Shown here piece by piece: positions 1 to 5,139 of a DNA stretch of 5,265 nt (position 1 is the first letter of the stretch; the number at the start of each line of letters is the position of its first letter). Made by a program: the position numbers and the translations under genes. The notes beneath the pieces were generated by a model. The model did not search any database. It was given only the letters and a program-made list of their open reading frames with translations, and was not told where the DNA came from. The stretch spans positions 324-5,588 of the forward strand of contig MGOH01000028.1 of assembly GCA_001795315.1 (NCBI GenBank). Direction: 5' to 3'. The DNA is from Chloroflexi bacterium RBG_19FT_COMBO_48_23. Its GTDB lineage: Bacteria > Chloroflexota > Dehalococcoidia > GIF9 > UBA5620.

Positions 1-542
1 ACCACGTCACACTTCCAGTCATCAGTTTTCAGGTCAATACAGCCAAGACCGCTTATAGCATCGACTAGACTAAGCTTGTCAAACTCATTGATAACAGCGC
101 TGATTGCCTTTAAATCACTGGTCACGCCCGTAGAAGTCTCATTCTGAGTCACCAGGACTGCCTTGATTTTAGAGTCGGCCTTTAAAGCATTACGCACAGC
201 GTCCGGGTCAACCGGCTTACCCCATTCAAACTTGAGCCGTGTTACCTCAGCACCGTAGCACTCAGCGATGTCGGCAAAGCGGTTGCCGAAGACACCGTTA
301 GAAGTTCCTAACACCTTGTCACCGGGCGACAACATATTGACCACTGCGGCTTCCATGCTTCCGGTACCTGAACCTGTCAGGATATAGAGGTCGTTTTTGG
401 TTTGAAAGAGTTCCTTCAGTTTTGCCGTAATGCGGTTGATCATGTCACCAAACTCTTTGCCGCGGTGATTGATCATCTGCTTGCCCATGGCTTGCAGTAC
501 TTCTTGGGGACAAGGGGTAGGTCCAGGAATCCTTAGTTGCAT
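1..542 (-). CDS. Class V aminotransferase (alanine/serine-glyoxylate aminotransferase-like), C-terminal half missing
   Basis: PLP-dependent fold-type I aminotransferase of the alanine-glyoxylate / serine-pyruvate group, a cytoplasmic enzyme that moves amino groups between Ala or Ser and glyoxylate or pyruvate. Only the first 180 residues are present; the family is usually about 350-390 long, so the gene runs off the left edge. Visible family marks are PGPTP (6-10), NHRG (25-28), the phosphate-binding loop GSGTGSME (57-64), NETSTG (134-139) and VDAISGLG (160-167), whose Asp161 should contact the PLP ring nitrogen. The Schiff-base Lys would lie in the missing half. The ATG start at 542 is supported by GGAGG at 549-553, 6 nt upstream. 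The gene follows tyrS by 29 nt on the same strand and is probably in the same operon. Such enzymes are often misannotated as a soluble hydrogenase subunit. The exact substrate cannot be told from this half; a role in serine or glycine metabolism is inference. Confidence 0.9.
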   Translation of the reverse strand, partial: MQLRIPGPTPCPQEVLQAMGKQMINHRGKEFGDMINRITAKLKELFQTKNDLYILTGSGTGSMEAAVVNMLSPGDKVLGTSNGVFGNRFADIAECYGAEVTRLKFEWGKPVDPDAVRNALKADSKIKAVLVTQNETSTGVTSDLKAISAVINEFDKLSLVDAISGLGCIDLKTDDWKCDV

Positions 543-548
543 GTAATA

Positions 549-553
549 CCTCC
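549..553 (-). promoter_or_regulatory. Ribosome binding site of the aminotransferase gene
   Basis: GGAGG on the minus strand, 6 nt before the ATG at 542. It is the strongest Shine-Dalgarno sequence in the minus-strand block and fixes the start of the partial aminotransferase. Confidence 0.8.
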
Positions 554-557
554 GTTT

Positions 558-575
558 TTAATAATCAATTATTAA
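558..575. repeat. AT-only 18-bp palindrome between tyrS and the aminotransferase gene
   Basis: Perfect 8-bp inverted arms, TTAATAAT and ATTATTAA, around a 2-bp centre. It overlaps the tyrS stop codon (572-574) and lies just upstream of the next ribosome binding site. There is no GC in the arms and no T-tract on the transcribed strand, so it is not an intrinsic terminator. It could be a protein-binding site, a weak RNA hairpin in the intercistronic gap, or chance in AT-rich sequence. Confidence 0.5.
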
Positions 576-1771
576 TTATCGACAAACTTTGCAAAGCGCC
601 GTTTGCCTACCTTAATAATGCTACCTTTGTTTATTCGCGCCACTTCTAAATCTTCAGTAACCGCTTCCCCATCAATCTCAATAGCACCCTGAGCTAAAAG
701 ACGCCTCGCCTCCGAACGGCTCTTAGTCAGCCCTGCCTTGGTCAATTCAGCCGAGAGAGTACTGTTGAGCCCAGTTGAGGCATTTATCGTTACGACCGCC
801 TCATCAGGCACTTCCCCCTTCTGAAACACCTTGGCAAAATGTCCCTCAGCCTCATCAGCAGCCTGAGCGCTATGAAACTGAGCTACGATTTCATAAGCCA
901 ATCGCTTCTTGACGGTCATCGGATTAACTGCCTGTTTAGCTATCTGCGCCTTAAATTCGGCAATTTCCTCATCCGGTATGTCAGTCACTAACTCAAGATA
1001 GTCGATTATAAGGCTATCGGGAATCGACATAATTTTACCATAAACTTCACTGGGCGTCTCATCCACACCTATATAATTTCCTAAACTTTTGCTCATCTTC
1101 TGGCTTCCGTCAGTGCCGATAAGAAGAGGAACAAGAAACACCTGCTGCGGACGCTGTCCCATCATCTGCTGCAGTTCCCTGCCTACCAGGCAATTAAATT
1201 TCTGGTCGGTGCCGCCAAATTCAACGTCAGCCTCTATAGCTACCGAATCGTAAGCCTGGAGTAAAGGATAAAGGAACTCGGTGATAGCGATGGGCCGACC
1301 GGAGCTATATCGCTTTGCAAAGTCCTCCCTGGCAAGAAATTGAGCCACGGTGAATTTACTGGTAAGCCTGATGACATCATCAAGGGCAAACTTGCTGAAC
1401 CACTCGCTCTGCCACCTAACTTCAGTCTTCTCTTTATCCACCACTTTAAAAAATTGCTCCATATAAGTTTGAGCATTGGCATGTACCTCTTTAGCGGAAA
1501 GCATGGAACGGGTAGTCGACACACCGCTAGGGTCGCCAATCTGGGCAGTCCAATCACCAACGATAAGGATAACACGATGACCCAACTGTTGAAATTGACG
1601 CAGTTTCCTCAAGCCAACCACGTGTCCCAGATGTATATCCGGGCAACTGGGGTCGAAACCTTGTTTCAACCTCAGCGGTTTTCCCGATTCGAGCAATTTT
1701 AGCAGCTCAGACTCAACTATAGTCTCAACCACCCCTCGCCTTAATAGCCACTTGAGGTCAGGATTAGTCAT
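572..1771 (-). CDS. tyrS: Tyrosyl-tRNA synthetase (TyrRS, TyrZ-like subtype)
   Basis: Class I aminoacyl-tRNA synthetase that activates tyrosine with ATP and charges tRNA-Tyr in the cytoplasm. Residue numbers here count from a TTG at 1783. The Rossmann catalytic domain carries GFDPSCPDIHLGH with the HIGH motif as HLGH (51-54), then LRKLRQFQQLGH (58-69) and IGDPSG (82-87). The Tyr/tRNA pocket segment is YPLLQAYDSVAIEADVEFGG (172-191), and KMSKS is at 229-233. A C-terminal S4 RNA-binding domain spans about 344-400. The LRKLRQFQ pattern resembles the TyrZ subtype more than the E. coli type. Length is about 400 residues, normal for the family. The start is ambiguous. The TTG at 1783 has GGGAG only 1 nt upstream, too close to serve it. 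The ATG at 1771 is 13 nt from the same GGGAG, so 1771 is preferred. It follows ribF by 20 nt, and no T-box leader fits in that gap. Confidence 0.96.
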   Translation of the reverse strand: MTNPDLKWLLRRGVVETIVESELLKLLESGKPLRLKQGFDPSCPDIHLGHVVGLRKLRQFQQLGHRVILIVGDWTAQIGDPSGVSTTRSMLSAKEVHANAQTYMEQFFKVVDKEKTEVRWQSEWFSKFALDDVIRLTSKFTVAQFLAREDFAKRYSSGRPIAITEFLYPLLQAYDSVAIEADVEFGGTDQKFNCLVGRELQQMMGQRPQQVFLVPLLIGTDGSQKMSKSLGNYIGVDETPSEVYGKIMSIPDSLIIDYLELVTDIPDEEIAEFKAQIAKQAVNPMTVKKRLAYEIVAQFHSAQAADEAEGHFAKVFQKGEVPDEAVVTINASTGLNSTLSAELTKAGLTKSRSEARRLLAQGAIEIDGEAVTEDLEVARINKGSIIKVGKRRFAKFVDN

Positions 1772-1784
1772 GTTCCAGTTCAAA

Positions 1785-1789
1785 CTCCC
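1785..1789 (-). promoter_or_regulatory. Ribosome binding site that decides the tyrS start
   Basis: GGGAG on the minus strand sits 1 nt before a TTG at 1783 and 13 nt before the ATG at 1771. One nucleotide is unworkable spacing, so this site favours the ATG, although 13 nt is on the long side. Confidence 0.5.
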
Positions 1790-1791
1790 GA

Positions 1792-2721
1792 TTATTTCAT
1801 CCGTTCTCTTAAAATCCGCCCGGCTTGCTCCACATCCCTTCCTATTTGAGTTTTAAGTTCCTCCTCAGTATCAAAACGCTTCTCATCTCTAATCTTATCC
1901 ACAAGGTCAATGGTGAATTTTTGTCCAAGCAAATTCCCTTCGTAATCAAAGATGTAGGTCTCTACCAAATGCTTACTATTCTCAAAGGTAGGACGAACAC
2001 CAACGTTTGTTACCGAAGGCATAATGTGGTGGTCAACATGAGCGATAGTAGCATAAACTCCATCGCCGGGCAATGCCTGCTCGGCATTCAATTCCAGGTT
2101 GGCGGTAGGAAATCCGAGGGTTCTTCCCCGCCCATTACCACTCACAATCCGACCACTAAGGCTAAAGAGCCGTCCGATTAGTTTACCTACTTTTTCCACA
2201 TCTCCCTGAGCCAAAGCCTGACGAATGGCACTGCTGCTTACCACCTGCCCATGAAGCACCATGGCTGGTATAACTTCAACACTGAAGCACATTTCCTTTC
2301 CCAGTAGTCGGAGCTTCTCAGCATCGCCTTCTCTACCTCTGCCCAAGGCAAAATCAGGGCCTATTATCAAGCCACGCATCTTCAGATGGTCCTTAAGCAA
2401 CTGAACAAATTCCCGAGCGCTGAGCTGAGCTAGCTCAGGGCTAAATGGCAGGATGACAACAACGTCGATTCCCAAATCCCGAAGTAAGCTAACCCTGGTC
2501 TCTAAATCATTAAGCCAGAGCAATTGGTTCTCCGTAAACAGCACCACCTCTGGGTGAGAGCTGAAAGTTACTACACCGCTGAGACAGTTTCTTTGCCGAG
2601 CTTCATCACGCAGGTGAGTAAGCAATCGTTGATGTCCGAGATGAACGCCATCGAAAACACCGATGCTAAGCAACATCTCCTTTTGTGGTTTTACTTTGGC
2701 TAGCTCTTTTTTAATCTGCAC
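1792..2721 (-). CDS. ribF: Bifunctional riboflavin kinase / FMN adenylyltransferase (FAD synthetase)
   Basis: Makes FMN from riboflavin and ATP, then FAD from FMN and ATP, in the cytoplasm. Residue numbers count from an upstream TTG at 2736. The N-terminal nucleotidyltransferase domain has GVFDGVHLGHQ (26-36, with an HxGH-type motif), GPDFALGRGREGD (126-138) and SSSAIR (167-172, where SSTxIR is usual). The C-terminal kinase domain (about 185-314) has GRGRTLGFPTANL (202-214) with the PTAN motif, Glu259 in VETYIFDY as the likely catalytic base, and RDEKRFDTEEEL (283-294). The length of about 310 residues is typical. The TTG at 2736 has no purine-rich site. The GTG at 2721 has GGGGA 8 nt upstream and gives the family-like start VQIKKELAKVKP, so it is chosen. 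The gene lies 33 nt after aroF and 20 nt before tyrS, within the operon. Reduced FMN is the cofactor of chorismate synthase, a possible link to aroF and aroH, but this is inference. Confidence 0.95.
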   Translation of the reverse strand: MQIKKELAKVKPQKEMLLSIGVFDGVHLGHQRLLTHLRDEARQRNCLSGVVTFSSHPEVVLFTENQLLWLNDLETRVSLLRDLGIDVVVILPFSPELAQLSAREFVQLLKDHLKMRGLIIGPDFALGRGREGDAEKLRLLGKEMCFSVEVIPAMVLHGQVVSSSAIRQALAQGDVEKVGKLIGRLFSLSGRIVSGNGRGRTLGFPTANLELNAEQALPGDGVYATIAHVDHHIMPSVTNVGVRPTFENSKHLVETYIFDYEGNLLGQKFTIDLVDKIRDEKRFDTEEELKTQIGRDVEQAGRILRERMK

Positions 2722-2729
2722 GACTGATT

Positions 2730-2734
2730 TCCCC
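2730..2734 (-). promoter_or_regulatory. Possible ribosome binding site that decides the ribF start
   Basis: GGGGA on the minus strand, 8 nt before the GTG at 2721. It overlaps the codons after the alternative TTG at 2736, which itself lacks any Shine-Dalgarno-like sequence. It is a modest site. Confidence 0.45.
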
Positions 2735-2754
2735 AATCAGCTGCCAGTTACAAA

Positions 2755-3795
2755 CTAAGATTCCACTTCAACAGAATGACCAGCCACGTGCCTGCCCACA
2801 GCCTCAGCCACAGATTTCAGCTGAGACATGAGTTGCTGGAAATTAGCGAAGGTTAGCGATTGAGCACCGTCTTTTAGTGCCAAATCTGGATGAGGGTGAA
2901 CTTCGACCATTATTCCATCAGCTCCGGCTGCAACCGAAGCCAGAGCCATGGGAGTCACCAAATACCACTTGCCCGTGCCATGGCTCGGGTCAGCAATAAT
3001 AGGCAAATGACTGACTTTCTCAATTATGGGGATAACGCTTATATCCATGGTGTTACGGGTATAGGTTTCAAACGTTCTGATGCCTCGTTCGCAAAGGATG
3101 AGATGCTCGTTACCCTGAGCCAGGATGTATTCAGCGGCCAGCAACCACTCCTGAATAGTAGCTGATAACCCGCGCTTCAGCATTACAGGTTTGCCTGTTT
3201 TACCGACTTCCTCAAGGAGATTAAAATTTTGCATATTGCGAGCTCCCACCTGGAGAATATCAGAATACTTTGCCACCATCTCTACTTCACCAGGCGTCAT
3301 AACCTCCGTTATTATTGGCAACCCAACCTCTTCTTTAACATGAGCCAGGAGCTTAAGTCCATGCTCACCGAGACCACGGAACTGATATGGTGATGTGCTG
3401 GGTTTAAAGGCGCCGCCACGCAGGATGGTCGCACCAGCTGCCTTCACGGCTCTGGCTGTTTCTAAAAGCTGCTGCTCGCTTTCCACCGCGCATGGCCCAG
3501 CCATGACCACTATTTCCCTGCCGCCAATGGTAATCCCACCAATTTTAACTTTAGTATCTAAGGGGTGAAACTCACGGCTGCTAAGTTTATACGGCTTACT
3601 AACCCGGATAACTTCATCAACCCCGTGTAGCATTTCCAGCATGTCCTGAAGTTCCGGGAAAATTTGCCCTACCACACCGATTATAGTCCGTTCCACACCC
3701 TGAGAAACATGAGTCTTCAAGCCAGCCGATTCAATCCGCTCAATCACTCCGGTGATTTCTTTATCGCTTGAGCCTACCTTCATAACCACTATCAT
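2755..3795 (-). CDS. aroF: 3-deoxy-7-phosphoheptulonate (DAHP) synthase, type I-beta with N-terminal regulatory domain
   Basis: First enzyme of the shikimate pathway; it joins phosphoenolpyruvate and erythrose-4-phosphate to give DAHP. Residues 1 to about 75 form a ferredoxin-like/ACT-like domain, as in Thermotoga maritima DAHP synthase, where it mediates feedback by aromatic amino acids. The TIM barrel follows, with MAGPCAVES (98-106), LRGGAFKP (125-132), [10 protein letters not shown] (182-191), LKRGL (206-210), CERGIRTFE (235-243), DPSHGTG (269-275) and VEVHPHP (297-303). Metal ligands match the Thermotoga numbering as I recall it: Cys102, His272, Glu298 and Asp309. The length of 346 residues is normal. 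One oddity is that the KPRT motif reads KPST, so the usual substrate-binding Arg is Ser133 (codon at 3397-3399). The ATG start has GAGGG 6 nt upstream and overlaps the aroH stop as ATGA, indicating translational coupling. Confidence 0.95.
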   Translation of the reverse strand: MIVVMKVGSSDKEITGVIERIESAGLKTHVSQGVERTIIGVVGQIFPELQDMLEMLHGVDEVIRVSKPYKLSSREFHPLDTKVKIGGITIGGREIVVMAGPCAVESEQQLLETARAVKAAGATILRGGAFKPSTSPYQFRGLGEHGLKLLAHVKEEVGLPIITEVMTPGEVEMVAKYSDILQVGARNMQNFNLLEEVGKTGKPVMLKRGLSATIQEWLLAAEYILAQGNEHLILCERGIRTFETYTRNTMDISVIPIIEKVSHLPIIADPSHGTGKWYLVTPMALASVAAGADGIMVEVHPHPDLALKDGAQSLTFANFQQLMSQLKSVAEAVGRHVAGHSVEVES

Positions 3796-4178
3796 TTTTT
3801 ACCCTCATCCTGCCAGGTTCTCTCGCCCTCATCTCTGAGTGTCTCCGCACCTCCCAAATAAACGTGCACTATTTCCTCATTTCTTTTATCAGTGTTGAAC
3901 AGCACCAGCACCCTCAAACATCTGGCTAAACTTCCAGGTACATTCATCTCATGCCCACAAAGCAAGGGGACCTGCGTCCAACCCAACCGCCGGGCTGCTG
4001 CCGCTGGAAACGCAGCATTAAGATCAGACGTCGTGGTAAACAGGATGCAAGCTATATCGCTGATTTTCACCTCATTGACTTTTATCATACGCTGAAGCAA
4101 TTCCTTAGTAGTAGCTATTATAGCCTCTTCAGTGTTTTCAGACACTGTAATAGCGCCTCTTATGCCGCGGCACCACAA
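3792..4178 (-). CDS. aroH: Chorismate mutase, AroH class
   Basis: Converts chorismate to prephenate, the committed step to Phe and Tyr. It is a small cytoplasmic enzyme that works as a trimer with active sites at subunit interfaces. At 128 residues it matches Bacillus subtilis AroH (about 127) in length and order. Conserved points include RGIRGA (4-9, Arg7), DLNAAFP (52-58, Phe57), Arg63, Cys74, Glu77, Arg89, Tyr107 in VHVYL and Arg115. These correspond to B. subtilis Arg7, Phe57, Arg63, Cys75, Glu78, Arg90, Tyr108 and Arg116, with a one-residue gap after Arg63, so the active site looks intact. The start is TTG at 4178, with GGGGG at 4188-4192, 9 nt upstream; no ATG would keep the essential RGIRGA segment. 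It is the first gene of the minus-strand block and overlaps aroF by 4 nt. Confidence 0.95.
   Translation of the reverse strand: MWCRGIRGAITVSENTEEAIIATTKELLQRMIKVNEVKISDIACILFTTTSDLNAAFPAAAARRLGWTQVPLLCGHEMNVPGSLARCLRVLVLFNTDKRNEEIVHVYLGGAETLRDEGERTWQDEGKK
3802..3806 (-). promoter_or_regulatory. Ribosome binding site of aroF inside the aroH 3' end
   Basis: GAGGG on the minus strand, 6 nt before the aroF ATG at 3795 and lying within the last codons of aroH. With the ATGA overlap it supports coupled translation of chorismate mutase and DAHP synthase. Confidence 0.7.
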
Positions 4179-4187
4179 TTTCTTTTT

Positions 4188-4192
4188 CCCCC
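4188..4192 (-). promoter_or_regulatory. Ribosome binding site supporting the TTG start of aroH
   Basis: GGGGG on the minus strand, within AGGTAGGGGG, 9 nt before the TTG at 4178. This purine-rich run is what makes the TTG start credible. Confidence 0.6.
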
Positions 4193-4213
4193 TACCTTTA
4201 ATTTTATCCTAAT

Positions 4214-4243
4214 AGCCTACTGCATTCAGGCCTTCATCGTCAA
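4214..4243 (-). promoter_or_regulatory. Candidate sigma-70 type promoter of the aroH-aroF-ribF-tyrS block
   Basis: On the minus strand a -35 box TTGACG (4238-4243, 5 of 6 to consensus) and a weak -10 box TAGGCT (4214-4219) are 18 nt apart. Transcription would begin near 4207, leaving a leader of about 30 nt. That is too short for a riboswitch or T-box, so control would be at initiation. It is a visual match only; the -10 is poor. Confidence 0.4.
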
Positions 4244-4250
4244 GGATTTT

Positions 4251-4280
4251 TTGCCTTACAGCCAACAAAGACGATAAACT
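4251..4280 (+). promoter_or_regulatory. Weak candidate promoter for the transglutaminase-like gene
   Basis: TTGCCT (4251-4256) and TAAACT (4275-4280) are 18 nt apart, each matching 4 of 6 consensus bases. They are rightly placed for the plus-strand gene at 4328. Both boxes are weak, so this is tentative. Confidence 0.25.
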
Positions 4281-4291
4281 AATAGCAGCCT

Positions 4292-4311
4292 TAATAATTG
4301 CCCTGTTATTA
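4292..4311. repeat. Inverted repeat TAATAA-N8-TTATTA in the divergent spacer
   Basis: Exact 6-bp inverted arms around TTGCCCTG, between the candidate promoter and the ribosome binding site of the plus-strand gene. It may be an operator or a short leader hairpin. The arms contain only A and T, so chance is possible. Confidence 0.4.
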
Positions 4312-4316
4312 GCAAT

Positions 4317-4321
4317 GGAGG
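4317..4321 (+). promoter_or_regulatory. Ribosome binding site of the transglutaminase-like gene
   Basis: GGAGG, 6 nt before the ATG at 4328. It has ideal sequence and spacing, so this start is well supported. Confidence 0.8.
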
Positions 4322-4327
4322 TTAATT

Positions 4328-4906
4328 ATGGATAACAGTCAAAAAATCGCTACCGCACTTAGCATATTTCTGGCTATCATCATGCTGTGCGGGGGCTCGG
4401 GATTTCTCAGCTATATTTACGGCTCTCAAACCGGACATGAAGCTAGCTACAAACAGGGATATAATCAAGGGAAAGACGCAGGTTATGATGACGGCTACAA
4501 ATTCGGCTACGAGGCTGGACTGAAACTCAGCCCGGAGCAGAACCCATCCAGCGGCTACGCCCCTCAAAATCCCAAATATCAGGAAATGAAGGCATTTCTA
4601 GCCCAAGACAACACAAATTTAAACGAGTACGAACCAGATAAATACGTCTGCACTGATTTCGCTGCCGCAGTAAATAACAATGCCGATGCTAAAGGCATCC
4701 GTTGCGCTATCGTCGATATTTTCTACCCTGAAGGCTACGGCCATACCATAGTAGCTTTCGAAACTACAGACAAAGGCTTAATATTTATCGAGCCACAATT
4801 TGACCAAGAGGTAAAATTAGTTGTGGGCCAGAGCTATTCCACGACTAACAGCTTCACACCGGCACCACGCGCTGATACTGTTAACCGATTTTTGATTGTT
4901 TGGTAG
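4328..4906 (+). CDS. Membrane-anchored transglutaminase-like cysteine protein with xxxG tetrad repeats (hypothetical)
   Basis: I know no gene symbol for this 192-residue protein. A hydrophobic segment at about residues 8-31 follows a short N-terminus with one Lys. It looks like a signal anchor or signal peptide that places the rest outside the membrane. Residues 41-64 are six tandem tetrads ending in Gly, mostly of the form YxxG. A Pro/Ser/Asn-rich linker of about 20 residues follows. Residues from about 83 to 192 look like a small transglutaminase/cysteine protease-like domain. It has Cys108 in YVCTDFAAA, Ala-rich sequence to GIRCA (123-127), His139 in GYGHTIVAFETTDKG and Glu155 in IFIEPQ. 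The Cys, His, acidic order and the IEP (compare the VDP of transglutaminases) fit a catalytic triad, but this is inference. Possible roles are peptidase, peptide crosslinking or cell-envelope work; the substrate is unknown. It is divergent from aroH and has its own strong ribosome binding site. Codon use does not look foreign. Confidence 0.85.
   Translation: MDNSQKIATALSIFLAIIMLCGGSGFLSYIYGSQTGHEASYKQGYNQGKDAGYDDGYKFGYEAGLKLSPEQNPSSGYAPQNPKYQEMKAFLAQDNTNLNEYEPDKYVCTDFAAAVNNNADAKGIRCAIVDIFYPEGYGHTIVAFETTDKGLIFIEPQFDQEVKLVVGQSYSTTNSFTPAPRADTVNRFLIVW
4448..4519 (+). repeat. Six tandem xxxG tetrads encoded in the transglutaminase-like gene
   Basis: This 72-bp stretch encodes residues 41-64, with Gly at 44, 48, 52, 56, 60 and 64. 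Tyr opens five of the six units and Lys the other. The interior residues are polar or charged. The strict period of four recalls the GX3 repeats of Yae1-like proteins and GYxxG stretches in other bacterial proteins. It may form a packed helix or assembly segment between membrane anchor and enzyme domain. Confidence 0.85.
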
Positions 4907-5104
4907 GTCCTAATTTTGCTCAACCATCTGAAACAGTTAGCACCACTTCGTAACATGCCTCACAAAGCAAACAGCTATTACCACTTCAGTAATACCGGCA
5001 ACCTCTTAATAGCATGCCAAACGTAATCCGGCTAAAGCTTGCACGAAAAGGTACAAATTTATCAGCAACAAGCATTGACACCCCTTTTAAGCATTTCTGG
5101 TCTA

Positions 5105-5113
5105 TGATACAAT
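5105..5113 (+). promoter_or_regulatory. Candidate extended -10 promoter of the CBS-domain gene
   Basis: TG-A-TACAAT fits the extended -10 pattern, with TACAAT (5108-5113) matching 5 of 6. No good -35 lies 17 nt upstream. A perfect TTGACA at 5075-5080 is 27 nt from this -10 and 22 nt from an overlapping TATGAT (5103-5108), both longer than normal. Transcription would start near 5120, about 20 nt before the ATG. Confidence 0.45.
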
Positions 5114-5127
5114 AGCTGAAAAACCAA

Positions 5128-5133
5128 GGGAGG
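5128..5133 (+). promoter_or_regulatory. Ribosome binding site of the CBS-domain gene
   Basis: GGGAGG, 6 nt before the ATG at 5140, a near-ideal Shine-Dalgarno sequence that fixes the start. Confidence 0.8.
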
Positions 5134-5139
5134 CGGAAA

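Larger units (their letters stand above)
4907..5139. other. Gene-free spacer of 233 bp between two plus-strand genes
   Basis: I see no credible gene, tRNA or T-tract terminator here. It holds short repeats: ACCACTTC at 4942-4949 and 4980-4987, an inverted pair TATTAC/GTAATA (4976-4981 and 4989-4994, 7-nt loop), and a near-repeat GTAATACCGGC / GTAATCCGGC near 4989 and 5024. AAGCATT occurs at 5070-5076 and 5089-5095. The right end holds the promoter of the CBS-domain gene. An open frame on the opposite strand across 4986-5234 lacks any recognisable protein features and overlaps the CBS gene, so it is not called. Confidence 0.6.

Noticed and set aside
1240..1702. Open frames on both strands within tyrS (111 aa minus, 120 aa plus)
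   Set aside because: They lie wholly inside the clearly coding tyrS frame, have no recognisable protein features and no supported starts.
1825..2181. Plus-strand open frame of 118 codons opposite ribF
   Set aside because: It is antisense to the conserved riboflavin kinase domain, shows no family motifs and is best explained as a shadow of ribF codon use.
4179..4213. T-box, riboswitch or attenuator leader before aroH
   Set aside because: The space between the likely transcription start and the TTG is only about 30 nt, with no leader peptide or alternative hairpins.
3892..4277. Two plus-strand open frames opposite aroH, one running into the divergent spacer
   Set aside because: Both overlap the intact chorismate mutase. 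The longer one has odd composition and no Shine-Dalgarno sequence, and would cross the promoter region.
4328..4420. Possible lipoprotein signal at the N-terminus of the transglutaminase-like protein (IIMLC, Cys21)
   Set aside because: The residue before Cys is Leu rather than Gly, Ala or Ser, and the hydrophobic segment continues past the Cys, so a membrane anchor fits better than a lipobox.
4976..4994. Hairpin TATTAC/GTAATA as a transcription terminator
   Set aside because: The 6-bp stem is AT-rich and no T-tract follows, so it does not fit an intrinsic terminator.
5037..5092. Long-range inverted repeat GCTT-AAAAGG / CCTTTTAAGC
   Set aside because: The left arm is interrupted by 5 nt and the arms are separated by 31 nt of unpaired sequence, which makes a weak structure likely to be chance.
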